Positions 35,022-44,250 of a stretch of 64,000 nt of DNA are shown piece by piece. The notes beneath the pieces were generated by a model. It searched no databases, was not told where the DNA came from, and saw nothing but the letters and a program-made list of their open reading frames with translations. The stretch covers positions 62,001 through 126,000 of the forward strand of contig NZ_JBJURJ010000015.1 of the NCBI RefSeq assembly GCF_046098205.1. Direction: 5' to 3'. This stretch comes from Paenibacillus_AR mesotrionivorans (GTDB lineage Bacteria > Bacillota > Bacilli > Paenibacillales > NBRC-103111). Position 1 is the stretch's first letter. Each line of letters starts with the position of its first letter. The position numbers and the translations under genes are program-made.

Positions 35022-38000
35022 ATGAAACCTAAAAAACTGCCCGTCGGCAGGGAACGCAAGGATGCGGGTAAAGGCACCATCATCAACGCTCACCAGTCTG
35101 AGTTGCGGTGGCTGGATGAACAACCTGCGGAAGCCAGAATCACTAGAGACAGACGGCAGCAGCCGGAACGGGCTCCCGGAAATGATGCGGAAGCAGCACC
35201 GGCGCCGTCATCCCGGGCTGTGCCGGAAGCGCCCAGGCTCGTTGTGCCGGAAGGAACGCTGCCGGCTGCACTTGCAACGCCTCCCGCAACTGCTACAGTA
35301 GACATCCGGGAGCAGCCACCCGAACTCCCGGCTCCGCCGGTGCAGACCCCGGCTGTCCAGGAGACGGTGAGCATCCACAAGGCCATCGCACCCGAACGCC
35401 CGGTCCGCTCTGCCAAGGAAGCCGTCATCCGGAATGTGTCCGCCTCTCCCTCCAAACCCCGGCAAGCCGACGCAGGCAAGCTTTTGGAGCGGAAAGTGGA
35501 AATTCCCCAGGCTCCCGTCATTTATACGGATGACATTACCGATCAGGCTGTAACCGGAAGCAAGCTGGCGGATCATTCCGTCACATCGGATAAAATTGTT
35601 CCGGGCTCAGTGGGGACCAGGGAACTGGAGGATTACTCTGTTACGGAGGGGAAGCTTTCCATAGGGGCGGTTACCTCCAATAAGCTGGCGGATGAATCCG
35701 TAGGGGAGGAGCACCTCCGCGATGGGGCTGTAACGGCCAACAAAATCGGATTATACAGCATTACCGCAGACAAACTGGTGGACGGCTGCGTGACCCGGGA
35801 GAAGCTGGCAGATAAAATCATCGGCGGCATGCAGGTGGAGGACGGTGCAATCGAAGGCAAACATCTGGCCGGGGGCATTGTCGGGCCGGAGCATCTGCGC
35901 AGCCAATCCATCGGACCGGATCATATTGCCGTGGCTTCCATCGGGGCATCCCAGCTGCTGAACGGAGCGGTCAATTCCGCCAAGCTGGGGAATGGCTCCG
36001 TGTTGGAGGAGAAGCTGGCAGATGGGGCCGTCACCTCGGAAAAGCTGCGTTCCGACAGTGTGGAAACCCGTCATCTTAAGGCGGATTCGGTGCAAAGCGG
36101 GCATCTGCAGCCGTTCTCCGTCACGTCCCGCCACCTGGAGGATGGATCGGTTACCGAAGGAAAAATCGGGAAGGGTGAGGTTGGCCCTGCCCAACTGCGC
36201 CAAGGGGCGGTAGGCCAGGAGCATCTGGATGATCAATCGGTCACAACCCGAGCCCTGCAAAAGGAGGCGGTCACCGGCGAGAAGCTGGCCGCTGAGGCGG
36301 TCCGCGGGACGCATATCGGAGCGGATGAAATCCGCACCGCCCATCTGCAGGCCGGATCCGTAACGGCGGAGAAGCTGGCGGAAAGCAGCGTAGGCACCTC
36401 CGCTATCCGTAAGCGTGCCGTGATCCTGGGCCAGCTGGCTATCGGCTCCGTAGGCGCCGAGGAAATTCTTCCGGGTGCCGTAGGGGCAGCTGCTTTGGCC
36501 AACGAAGCGGTAACCCGGGAGAAGCTGGCGGCGGACTCCGTCGTCGGGGCCCACATTGCCGCGGATGAAATCCGCACCGTACATCTGGCCAGCGGCGCGG
36601 TGACGGCAGATAAACTGGCGGCGGACAGTGTAACGGCATCGGCCCTGGCCAAAGGCTCCGTGACCGCCGATAAGCTGGCGGCGGACTCCGTAGGCGCCGA
36701 GCAGATTCAAGCCGGCTCCGTAGGCGAGCAGGCCTTGGCAGCCAACTCCGTCACAAGTCACAAGCTGGTGAAGGGCAGTGTAACGGAAGATAAGCTGGCG
36801 GTGGATATTATCGGCAGCGATCATTTGAAGCAGGAAACGGTAAGAGGCTATCACATTACCAAGGGTGCCGTGCACGGCTACCACCTGGAGCAGGATGCCG
36901 TTACCAACGACAAGCTGGCTGATGAATCCGTATACGGCGCCAAGCTCCGCGCGGCCTCTGTCACCTCCCGTCACCTGGCGGACGGGACCATAGGCTTCCG
37001 TCATCTGGCTCCTTCCTCTGTAGGCGGGGAGCAGGTGATCCAGGGCAGTCTGCAGGGAAAACATCTGGCGGACGGCGGCGTAGGTCCTAATCAGATCGCA
37101 CCGGATTCTATCGGGGAAGCCCATCTCCATAACCGGGCTGTGACCACCGACAAGCTGGCCTCCGGTGCAGTCACCGGCGACAAGCTGGCAGTGGAGGCTG
37201 TAGCCAGCAAACACATGAAGCCCGGCGCGGTTCATGGCTTCCATCTCCAGCCCAGCTCCATTGGCGCCAGCCATTTGGAGAAGGGGATTCTGAAGCAGGA
37301 GCATTTTGGAGCGGGCTTTATCGACGCTTCCATTCTGGCGCCCTCCAGTGTCCAAGGGCTTCACCTGGCGGACGGCACAGTCACCGACGGCAAGCTGGCC
37401 GCCCATTCCGTAGAGGGACGCCACCTCCGCGACGGTGCTGTGGCCGCACGGCATCTCGCCCCCGGCAGCGTAAGCGGGCTGAATATTCTGCCGGGCAGCA
37501 TTACCACCGCGCATCTGGGTGCAGTGGAGCTGGATGCGGGCAGTATCGTCAATCTGCAGGTAGGAGCAGAGGAGCTGGTCAACGGCAGCGTCACCTCGGA
37601 GAAGCTGCTTCTGGATTCCGTTCACAGCGGCCATATCCAGGAGAAATCCATTCTTGCCGGGCATATCGGCCCCGAATCCGTGCTTACGGAGCATCTGCAG
37701 GATGGGACGGTTACCGGAGCGAAGCTGGCGGAGAAAACAGTCACCGGCAGCCACCTGACGGAAGGGACTATCGACGGCACTCATTTGGCCGAGAGTTCGG
37801 TTAGCGGCCGTCATGTACGTGACGGCTCCATTGCCTCCCGGCATCTTCTGCCCGGCAGTGTGGGCGGCGAGCACCTGAAGCCGGCCAGCATCACGACGGC
37901 CCATCTGGGGAATGTGCAGCTGGATGCGGCCAATATTGTGAATCTTGTGGCCGGCACAGAGCAGTTGGGCAACGGAAGTGTGACAGGGGAGAAGCTGGCT

Positions 38001-39965
38001 GCGGATTCGATCTACAGCGGTCATATCCGGGCAGGTGCCATCAGTGCGGAGCATATCGGCGCCCGGGTCATCCAAGAAGGGCATCTGCAGGATGGAGCGG
38101 TGAATGCCGCGAAGCTGTCGGCAGGGGCTGTCGGCGGAATTCATTTGGGAGACGGCGCTGTAACCTCCCGCCATCTGCTTCCGGGGAGCGTGGCAGGGCG
38201 GCATCTTCAGCCCGGCAGCATCACCACGGAACATCTGGGTGCGGTAGAGCTGGATGCGGCCAATATCGTCAACCTTGTGGTAGGCAGCGAACACTTGGGC
38301 AATGAGTGCATCACGTCGGAAAAGGTGGCTCTTGCCTCTATCCGCAGCGAGCATATCGACAATGATGCCATTTTTTCGGAGCATATCAGCACCCTTGCCG
38401 TGCAGGAGGAGCATTTGCAGGATGGCGCCATAACGGCGGCGAAGCTGTCGGAAGGGGCTGTGCACGGGGTGCACCTGGCTGAGGAAACCATCGGCAGCCG
38501 CCATCTGCGTGACGGCATCATCGGCATGCGGCATTTGTCTGCGGAGGTTTCGGGCATGCTGAAGCAGGCTTATACATGGGTGGAAGAGGCAGGCAACACC
38601 CTTCAAGCCATAATCGATAGCACAGGAATTGCCGACGGAGCGGTAGACGGCAGCAAGCTGGCGGACGGAGCGGTAGACAGCGGTAAGCTGGCAGACGGAG
38701 CGGTAGACAGCGCCAAGCTGGCAGATGGAGCGGTAGACGGCAGCAAGCTGGCAGACGGAGCGGTAGGCGGCGCCAAGCTGGCGGATGGTGCGATAGTCGG
38801 CAGCAAGCTGGCGGACGGAGCGGTAGACGGCAGCAAGCTGGCAGACGGAGCGGTAGACGGCGCCAAGCTGGCGGATGGTGCGATAGTCGGCAGCAAGCTG
38901 GCGGACGGAGCGGTAGAAGGCAGCAAGCTGGCAGACGGAGCGGTAGACGGCGCCAAGCTGGCGGACGGAGCGGTAGACGGCAGCAAGCTGGCGGACGGAG
39001 CGGTAGACGGCAGCAAGCTGGCGGATGGAGCGGTAGACAGCGCCAAGCTGGCAGACGGAGCAGTGGACGGCAGCAAGCTGGCGGATGGAGCGGTAGACAG
39101 CGCCAAGCTGGCAGACGGAGCAGTGGACGGCAGCAAGCTAACGGACGGAGCGGTAGCCGGAAGCAAGCTGGCGGACGGAGCGGTAGGCGGCAGCAAGCTG
39201 GCGGACGGAGCGGTAGGCGGCGCCAAGCTGGCAGACGGAGCGGTAGACAGCGCCAAGCTGGCAGATGGAGCGGTAGACGGCGGCAAGCTGGCGGACGGAG
39301 CGGTAGGCGGCGCCAAGCTGGCAGACGGAGCGGTAGACAGCGCCAAGCTAGCAGATGGAGCGGTAGACGGCAGCAAGCTGGCGGACGGAGCGGTAGTCGG
39401 CAGCAAGCTGGCAGACGGAGCGGTAGACAGCGCCAAGCTAGCAGATGGAGCGGTAGACGGCAGCAAGCTGGCGGACGGAGCGGTAGTCGGCAGCAAGCTG
39501 GCAGACGGAGCGGTAGAAGGCGGCAAGCTGGCGGACGGAGCGGTAGTCGGCAGCAAGCTGGCGGATGGAGCGGTAGGCGGCAGCAAGCTGGCGGACGGAG
39601 CGGTAGAAGGCAGCAAGCTGGCAGACGGAGCAGTAGACAGCGCCAAGCTGGCCAAAGAAGCCGTAAGCGAGGAGCATCTGGCGCCTTCCCTGCGCAAGAA
39701 ATTGCAGCAGGTTACCGTAGGACCGCAATGCGGCGCATTCTCCTTCCGGTTTCCGGCAATGCAGGAAATCTGCCAACTGGAGATTACGCTGGGCCTTCCT
39801 TATCCCGACACCAGCTACGTTTTGGTAGCCATGACTAATCATCCGGCCTGCTACGCCGTGTTGAAGGAGCTTCATCCTGACCGGGCCATCGTCGAGCTGG
39901 TACGGACCAAAATCAGCGGCGATATATCCGGCGCAGTCAGTTGGATTGCTACTTCCATGAGTTAA
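35022..39965 (+). CDS. Giant decapeptide-repeat protein with WIAG-tail-like C-terminus
   Basis: 1647 residues, no signal peptide. The first ~175 residues are basic and Pro/Ala-rich. From 35547 onward nearly all the protein is a ten-residue repeat of the pattern [SA]-[VI]-x-x-x-[KH]-[LI]-x-x-x: about 100 diverged units, a short break (about 38560-38630, with AYTWVEEAGNTLQAIIDS), then 34 almost identical DGAVDGSKLA-like units. The last ~100 residues are a different domain ending AVSWIATSMS, similar to the WIAG tail known from Paenibacillus repeat proteins. Phage tail fibres use similar repeats, so an elongated beta-rich fibre is likely. The location suggests a spore-surface filament. Start at 35022 from GGAAGGG upstream. 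Confidence 0.75.
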   Translation: MKPKKLPVGRERKDAGKGTIINAHQSELRWLDEQPAEARITRDRRQQPERAPGNDAEAAPAPSSRAVPEAPRLVVPEGTLPAALATPPATATVDIREQPPELPAPPVQTPAVQETVSIHKAIAPERPVRSAKEAVIRNVSASPSKPRQADAGKLLERKVEIPQAPVIYTDDITDQAVTGSKLADHSVTSDKIVPGSVGTRELEDYSVTEGKLSIGAVTSNKLADESVGEEHLRDGAVTANKIGLYSITADKLVDGCVTREKLADKIIGGMQVEDGAIEGKHLAGGIVGPEHLRSQSIGPDHIAVASIGASQLLNGAVNSAKLGNGSVLEEKLADGAVTSEKLRSDSVETRHLKADSVQSGHLQPFSVTSRHLEDGSVTEGKIGKGEVGPAQLRQGAVGQEHLDDQSVTTRALQKEAVTGEKLAAEAVRGTHIGADEIRTAHLQAGSVTAEKLAESSVGTSAIRKRAVILGQLAIGSVGAEEILPGAVGAAALANEAVTREKLAADSVVGAHIAADEIRTVHLASGAVTADKLAADSVTASALAKGSVTADKLAADSVGAEQIQAGSVGEQALAANSVTSHKLVKGSVTEDKLAVDIIGSDHLKQETVRGYHITKGAVHGYHLEQDAVTNDKLADESVYGAKLRAASVTSRHLADGTIGFRHLAPSSVGGEQVIQGSLQGKHLADGGVGPNQIAPDSIGEAHLHNRAVTTDKLASGAVTGDKLAVEAVASKHMKPGAVHGFHLQPSSIGASHLEKGILKQEHFGAGFIDASILAPSSVQGLHLADGTVTDGKLAAHSVEGRHLRDGAVAARHLAPGSVSGLNILPGSITTAHLGAVELDAGSIVNLQVGAEELVNGSVTSEKLLLDSVHSGHIQEKSILAGHIGPESVLTEHLQDGTVTGAKLAEKTVTGSHLTEGTIDGTHLAESSVSGRHVRDGSIASRHLLPGSVGGEHLKPASITTAHLGNVQLDAANIVNLVAGTEQLGNGSVTGEKLAADSIYSGHIRAGAISAEHIGARVIQEGHLQDGAVNAAKLSAGAVGGIHLGDGAVTSRHLLPGSVAGRHLQPGSITTEHLGAVELDAANIVNLVVGSEHLGNECITSEKVALASIRSEHIDNDAIFSEHISTLAVQEEHLQDGAITAAKLSEGAVHGVHLAEETIGSRHLRDGIIGMRHLSAEVSGMLKQAYTWVEEAGNTLQAIIDSTGIADGAVDGSKLADGAVDSGKLADGAVDSAKLADGAVDGSKLADGAVGGAKLADGAIVGSKLADGAVDGSKLADGAVDGAKLADGAIVGSKLADGAVEGSKLADGAVDGAKLADGAVDGSKLADGAVDGSKLADGAVDSAKLADGAVDGSKLADGAVDSAKLADGAVDGSKLTDGAVAGSKLADGAVGGSKLADGAVGGAKLADGAVDSAKLADGAVDGGKLADGAVGGAKLADGAVDSAKLADGAVDGSKLADGAVVGSKLADGAVDSAKLADGAVDGSKLADGAVVGSKLADGAVEGGKLADGAVVGSKLADGAVGGSKLADGAVEGSKLADGAVDSAKLAKEAVSEEHLAPSLRKKLQQVTVGPQCGAFSFRFPAMQEICQLEITLGLPYPDTSYVLVAMTNHPACYAVLKELHPDRAIVELVRTKISGDISGAVSWIATSMS
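35547..38560 (+). repeat. About 100 diverged 30-bp (decapeptide) coding repeats
   Basis: The frame keeps an exact ten-residue period. Sample successive units are AVTGSKLADH, SVTSDKIVPG, SVGTRELEDY, SVTEGKLSIG and AVTSNKLADE. Some larger blocks recur (GSITTAHLGAVELDA-type segments near 37500, 37900 and 38220), implying duplications of about 350 bp within the array. Confidence 0.85.
38632..39651 (+). repeat. 34 nearly identical 30-bp tandem repeats inside the gene
   Basis: The period is exactly 30 bases, encoding (A/L)DGAV-xx(S/A/G)-KL. Positions 6 to 8 vary among DGS, DSA, GGA, VGS and EGS while the flanking bases are almost unchanged, a sign of recent slippage or unequal crossover. There are no spacers, so it is not a CRISPR. 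Confidence 0.95.
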
Positions 39966-39986
39966 GCCATCTTCGTGGGCATTGAA

Positions 39987-40037
39987 AAACAGGACTGCTT
40001 CTGTACGGATATTCATCCGTGCAGGGCAGTTCTGTTT
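39987..40037 (+). terminator. Terminator after the repeat-protein gene
   Basis: AAACAGGACTGC (about 39987-39998) pairs with GCAGTTCTGTTT (40026-40037), ending in a short T-run. Confidence 0.7.
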
Positions 40038-40081
40038 CCTTCCGGCGAAGGGGTTAGGCACGCGAGCGCACTTGCTTATTT

Positions 40082-40266
40082 CTAACGGCGGCTAAAGACG
40101 CTATTTTGCCAAATTATCCACCTTTTTAATTCTAACGGCGGCCAGAGCCGCTATTTGGTCCTTTCGGCCGGTTTGGGGCCCGAATCGAGGCGAATAGCGG
40201 CCGTGGCTTAAGTTAGATTTTTGGGACAGGCTTTTAAGCAGGAATAACGGCGCTCACCGCCGTTAG
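40082..40266. repeat. Intergenic four-unit dyad element, copy E (complete)
   Basis: Forward units CTAACGGCGG...CGCTATTT lie at 40082-40110 and 40132-40160; inverted units AATAGCGGCC... and AATAACGGC...GCCGTTAG lie at 40190-40217 and 40241-40266. The offsets are 50, 58 and 51 bases. Between 40267 and 40584 I see no gene or other clear signal. Confidence 0.78.
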
Positions 40267-40584
40267 AATTTTGAAGGTTACTGGAAACCCGCGCCGCCTA
40301 TTCTCTCAGCTTCGATCCCGCGTCTGCCGTTCCACTAACCCAGGTTTTCACTCCTGCACCCCATACTCTTTACACTCGCCTCCCCATCCGCATCATCCGA
40401 TCGGCCAGAGTCGAGTCCGCCGTTGCGCTCCATAGCTCCTTGTCCCGGCGATCCCCCTGGAAACTTGTATAGGTTTGTTGAACATGTCCCAAGGCAGCTG
40501 CGGAAGCCCGATTGCTGCAGCGGAGAAGGCAGGTGTCCCGGTTTTGCCTACGCCCGCCCGCGCCCGCAGTGTGCAAGAGCCGTT

Positions 40585-40611
40585 ACACTCTTTTCCCGGT
40601 TACATACTATA
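40585..40611 (+). promoter_or_regulatory. Candidate sigma-K promoter for the glycosyltransferase operon
   Basis: AC (40585-40586), 16 bases, then CATACTATA (40603-40611) matches the sigma-K consensus AC-N16-CATA-N3-TA in both boxes. It lies about 35 bases before the probable TTG start of the next gene, implying mother-cell expression late in sporulation. Confidence 0.6.
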
Positions 40612-40644
40612 GGATGAAACCAAGGACATTCGGAGGTGGCATAT

Positions 40645-41487
40645 TTGGTCCAAGTTAAGCGAACCCGAAAAGGAAAAGCTCCGTTCCGGCGGAAAACCGC
40701 CGCTTTGGACGTCCCGGCAGGGGGGCGGCCGCTGCCTATCCAAAACGCCGACCAGCCTAAGGTTTCCGTGATTATACCCGTCATGAACGAACGAAGGTCC
40801 ATTCAGGCGGTGATCCGGGCGGCAAGAAGCGTACATCCGGAAGCCGAGGTCATTGTGGTGTCCAACGGCTCCACCGACGGCACCCGCCAATTGGCGGAGG
40901 CGGCCGGAGCGCGTGTGCTCTTTTTTCCGGAGCCGCTGGGCCATGATGTGGGCAGAAGCATCGGCGCTCTTCATGCCAAGGGCGAGATTCTTGTATTTAC
41001 AGACGGGGATATTGTCATTCCGGGCAGCCAGCTGCGTAGCTTTGTGACGGCGGTTGAAAATGGGGCGGATATTGCCTTGAACACCTATTCCGGGGCTGTG
41101 GAACGAATGCAGGTGCACAGTGTGGTGCTGGCCAAATACGCACTGAACGCTGTGCTGGATAAACCTGAGCTCAAAGGAATGTCGCTGACCGCTATTCCGC
41201 ATGCCATGAGCCGGGAAGCAGCCAAGCGGATCGGTTTTGAACATCTGGCGGTTCCTCCCTTGGCCCAGGCCATCGGCGCCGTTTCGGGCTTGAAGCTGGT
41301 ACCGGCCTGTTATGTGGAGGTAGGCAGCACCAATCCTGCAAGGCGGAGAAGGCGGAAAAACGGGCAGGACCCGCTGGAGCATCTGATTCTGGGTGACCAT
41401 CTGGAGGCCATCGGGTGGCTGCTGGAGCAGAATGGTCCCCGTGGCCGGTTTCCCGACCCGCCCAAACGAAGGGATGTGATCCGGTGA
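40645..41487 (+). CDS. GT2-family glycosyltransferase with basic N-terminus
   Basis: 280 residues. A short Lys/Arg-rich start (VKRTRKGKAPFRRK) is followed by a GT-A fold: VIIPVMNERRSI, VVSNGSTDGT, and the metal-binding FTDGD. The body resembles glucosyl-3-phosphoglycerate-synthase-like GT2 proteins. I chose TTG 40645 because GGAGG ends eight bases before it; the GTG at 40636 overlaps that site. The stop overlaps the next gene, a degenerate paralogue. Confidence 0.78.
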   Translation: MVQVKRTRKGKAPFRRKTAALDVPAGGRPLPIQNADQPKVSVIIPVMNERRSIQAVIRAARSVHPEAEVIVVSNGSTDGTRQLAEAAGARVLFFPEPLGHDVGRSIGALHAKGEILVFTDGDIVIPGSQLRSFVTAVENGADIALNTYSGAVERMQVHSVVLAKYALNAVLDKPELKGMSLTAIPHAMSREAAKRIGFEHLAVPPLAQAIGAVSGLKLVPACYVEVGSTNPARRRRRKNGQDPLEHLILGDHLEAIGWLLEQNGPRGRFPDPPKRRDVIR

Positions 41488-42680
41488 AACCTGTAATCCC
41501 TATAATTCCTGCACTCCCCTCTGCATTAACCCGGGAGAAGACAGCCGCTCCAGGCTCCGCCGGAGACAGCCGCCCGGTGCGCATATCCGCTGCCGGCGGC
41601 AAACCCCGTGCCAAAGCGGGACGTGCCCGTGGGCGCCGGCCCCAACCCTCCGCCGGAGCCCGGGGCAAGGCCCGCCGCCTTCCGGCTAAGTCTCGGCGAC
41701 TGGGCGCCCGGGCGGCAGGAGCTGCCGCCGGCCGCTCCGCTGTCCGGGGCCTCCACGCCGCCGGAAAACAGGCTGCGGCGGCCAGCCGGGCTTGGGCCCG
41801 CTGGTGGAACGGCCGGTCCCGCAGCGGGCCGGGAAAAGCATACCTCCAGCAAGCCCGCAGCTTTATGCTGGGGTATGCCAAGGCCTCCGGCCTGCCCGTT
41901 GGCCGGAAGCTCCCGCTGCCGACGGAACGAAGCGTTGCCGCCGTGATTCACGCGGCCTCCGGCCATCCGTCCATAAGTGCGGTACTGGAGCAGCTGGGCC
42001 GGCTGGCGTTGGATGAAATCATTGTTGTGGCGGGCAGCCTGCCGGATGAAAAAAGACGGCTCATCCGGGAGCACCCCGCCGGTCCCGTGCTGGTCCATTA
42101 TCCCGAGCCCTTGGGCTATGGGGCCGGCAGGGCGGCGGGCGCCAGATTCGCCGCATCGGATATTGTGATGTTCCTGGAGGAGCATGACCCGGTCCAAGCA
42201 GAACAGCTCCTGCCCTTCATCGCCTCCATTGCCAAAGGCAATGATCTGGCGGTATCGGCCATGCCCGGCCAGCAGGGGCCCTTCGGAGGCCGCGATCCGG
42301 CTGCCATGCTGAAGGAATTCATGAATTTGACCCAGGGACGGCGGGATCTGGGGACCGCTTCACTGGAGCATTGTCCCCATGCCCTCTCCCGGAGAGCACT
42401 TGACCGGCTGGGAGCAGCCAGCCTGGCTGTGCCGCCCGTGGCACAAACCGCAGCTCTTCTCCAAGGGCTGCGAGCCGCTGTAGTGCCCTTGCCCACCTCT
42501 CCGTTCAGAAGGGCCGGCATCCGGCAGGAGCTGTATCCCTTCGGCGCCGGGCCTGAGGTGCTGATGGGGGACCGGCTGGAGGCGTTGCACGAGCATCTCC
42601 GCGCCACCGGGCCGCGCTCCCGGTATCCGGACCGTCTGCGCAAGCGGGAAGCGGCGAAGGGGGCAGCCACATGCGAATGA
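41484..42680 (+). CDS. Degenerate GT2 paralogue with a 130-residue Arg/Lys-rich N-terminal region
   Basis: 398 residues from a GTG that overlaps the previous stop (GTGA). The first ~130 residues are low-complexity and strongly basic (RARGRRPQPSAGARGKARR and similar). The rest aligns with the preceding gene: compare HYPEPLGYGAGRAAGARFA with FFPEPLGHDVGRSIGALHA, and LAVPPVAQTAALLQGL with LAVPPLAQAIGAVSGL. The catalytic motifs are gone: NGSTDGT has become AGSLPDE and TDGD has become LEEH. It is probably non-catalytic, perhaps a partner of the active paralogue. Confidence 0.7.
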   Translation: MKPVIPIIPALPSALTREKTAAPGSAGDSRPVRISAAGGKPRAKAGRARGRRPQPSAGARGKARRLPAKSRRLGARAAGAAAGRSAVRGLHAAGKQAAAASRAWARWWNGRSRSGPGKAYLQQARSFMLGYAKASGLPVGRKLPLPTERSVAAVIHAASGHPSISAVLEQLGRLALDEIIVVAGSLPDEKRRLIREHPAGPVLVHYPEPLGYGAGRAAGARFAASDIVMFLEEHDPVQAEQLLPFIASIAKGNDLAVSAMPGQQGPFGGRDPAAMLKEFMNLTQGRRDLGTASLEHCPHALSRRALDRLGAASLAVPPVAQTAALLQGLRAAVVPLPTSPFRRAGIRQELYPFGAGPEVLMGDRLEALHEHLRATGPRSRYPDRLRKREAAKGAATCE

Positions 42681-43408
42681 CCAGCATCGTCATTCCAACC
42701 CGCAACGGGCTGGAGCTTCTGGTTCCCTGTGTGGAGGCCATCCGTGCTTATACGTCCACACCGTATGAAATCATTGTTGTGGACAACGGCTCCACCGACG
42801 GAACGCTGGACTATTGTGTGAGGGAGAAGCTGGCCTTTGTTTCCTATCCGGACAATGCCGGCTTTCCCGCTGCCTGCAATGCCGGCTTGAAAATAGCGAT
42901 GGGAGATGCGCTTCTGCTTCTGAACAACGATGTGGTGGTGACCCACCGCTGGCTGGACAATATGCTGGACTGCCTGGACGCAAGCCCGGATATCGGCGCC
43001 GCCGGCCCCTGCTCCAATTACGTCAGCGGCCGCCAGCAGGATGCTGCGCCCTATAACACGATGGAGGAGTTTCATGCCTGGTCCTCCCTGCGCAACACTC
43101 CGGACCTCTCCCGGCGTATTCCTCTCGAACGGCTGGTGGGCTTCTGCCTGCTGTTCAAGCGGGAGGTCATGGAGCGGATCGGCTATCTGGATGAACGGTT
43201 TTCGCCGGGGCATTACGAGGATGACGATTACTGCTACCGGATCAGGCTGGCAGGCTTCCGGCTGATGATGGCCGGGGATACTTTCGTGCACCACCACGGA
43301 AGCGCCAGCTTCCGGAAGCAGGATAACGCAGCGCTCATATCGCTGATTGAAACCAACTACCGCAAATTTATGGATAAATGGGGGATTGATCCCCGCCAAT
43401 ATATATGA
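42671..43408 (+). CDS. GT2-family glycosyltransferase (rhamnosyltransferase-like)
   Basis: 245 residues with a classical GT-A domain: TSIVIPTRNG, IIVVDNGSTDGT, LLNNDVVV as the metal site, and GHYEDDDYCYRIRLAG in the acceptor region. This pattern is common in rhamnosyl- and other deoxysugar transferases. It overlaps the preceding gene by ten bases and has GAAGGGGG before the ATG. Confidence 0.85.
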   Translation: MRMTSIVIPTRNGLELLVPCVEAIRAYTSTPYEIIVVDNGSTDGTLDYCVREKLAFVSYPDNAGFPAACNAGLKIAMGDALLLLNNDVVVTHRWLDNMLDCLDASPDIGAAGPCSNYVSGRQQDAAPYNTMEEFHAWSSLRNTPDLSRRIPLERLVGFCLLFKREVMERIGYLDERFSPGHYEDDDYCYRIRLAGFRLMMAGDTFVHHHGSASFRKQDNAALISLIETNYRKFMDKWGIDPRQYI

Positions 43409-43431
43409 GCACCTGAAGGAGGAGAAGGCCG

Positions 43432-44160
43432 GTGAAGGGAGTTATTCTTGCGGGCGGCAAAGGCACGCGCCTTTATCCGCTGACGCGGGTTATTAACAAG
43501 CACCTGCTTCCCGTCGGGCAGCTGCCCATGATTATGCACGGGATCAACAAGCTGAAGGAAGCCGGCATCACAAGCATATGCATTGTCACGGGCAAAGGGA
43601 GCGCCGGACAATTTGCGGAATTGCTGGGGAGCGGCTCCGAATGGGGAGTTGCACTCCATTATTGCATCCAGGATGACGCAGGGGGAATCGCCCAGGCATT
43701 GGGTCTGGTGGAATCCTTCGTCCGTCCGGGGGAATCCTTCGTGGTGATTCTGGGCGACAATCTCTTCGAGGCTTCCCTGTCGCCCTTTATACGCGCCTTC
43801 CGGGGCAAGTCCGGCCAGGCGGCGGTGCTGTTGAAGGAGGTAGAGGACCCCAGGCGCTACGGAGTCCCCCATCTGACAAACGGCCGCATCAGCCGGATCG
43901 AAGAAAAGCCCGAGCATCCGCCGTCCCAATACAGCGTAACCGGGATTTATTTTTATGACGACGCCGTTTTCGAGATCATCCGGTCCATTCATCCCTCCAA
44001 ACGGGGTGAGCTGGAAATCACCGATGTGAACAATGTGTACGCGGCCCGGGGGACGCTCTCCCATCATATTCTGGAGGGCTGGTGGATGGATGCGGGAACC
44101 TTCGAATCGCTTGCTGCGGTCAACGGGCTGGTCACAAGCACCGGCGGTGCGGGAAAATAA
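43432..44160 (+). CDS. Sugar-1-phosphate nucleotidyltransferase (RmlA-like, short)
   Basis: 242 residues starting at GTG with GGAGGAGAAGG upstream. The signature GVILAGGKGTRLYPLTRVINKHLLPV and the metal motif LGDNLFE are those of dTDP-glucose pyrophosphorylases. It is about 50 residues shorter than standard RmlA, lacking the C-terminal helices that form the allosteric site. It probably activates a sugar for this glycan; the nucleotide used is not certain. Confidence 0.85.
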   Translation: MKGVILAGGKGTRLYPLTRVINKHLLPVGQLPMIMHGINKLKEAGITSICIVTGKGSAGQFAELLGSGSEWGVALHYCIQDDAGGIAQALGLVESFVRPGESFVVILGDNLFEASLSPFIRAFRGKSGQAAVLLKEVEDPRRYGVPHLTNGRISRIEEKPEHPPSQYSVTGIYFYDDAVFEIIRSIHPSKRGELEITDVNNVYAARGTLSHHILEGWWMDAGTFESLAAVNGLVTSTGGAGK

Positions 44161-44250
44161 CACGGAAGTAGCCGCTTTTGCTGCGGCAGGAACCCTGTTA
44201 TTTCAGGTTAGCATGCGCGGACATTTACCAAGGAATGGAGGGATATGGCC

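Noticed and set aside
35751..38606. Minus-strand open frame of about 950 codons
   Set aside because: Also antisense to the repeat protein, with no ribosome binding site or family match.
38632..39651. CRISPR-like array
   Set aside because: The 30-bp units abut without spacers and encode protein in frame.
38603..39697. Minus-strand open frame of about 364 codons rich in Ser, Ala, Leu, Pro and Thr
   Set aside because: It is the antisense of the 30-bp repeats; a repeat with period divisible by three keeps several frames open by chance.
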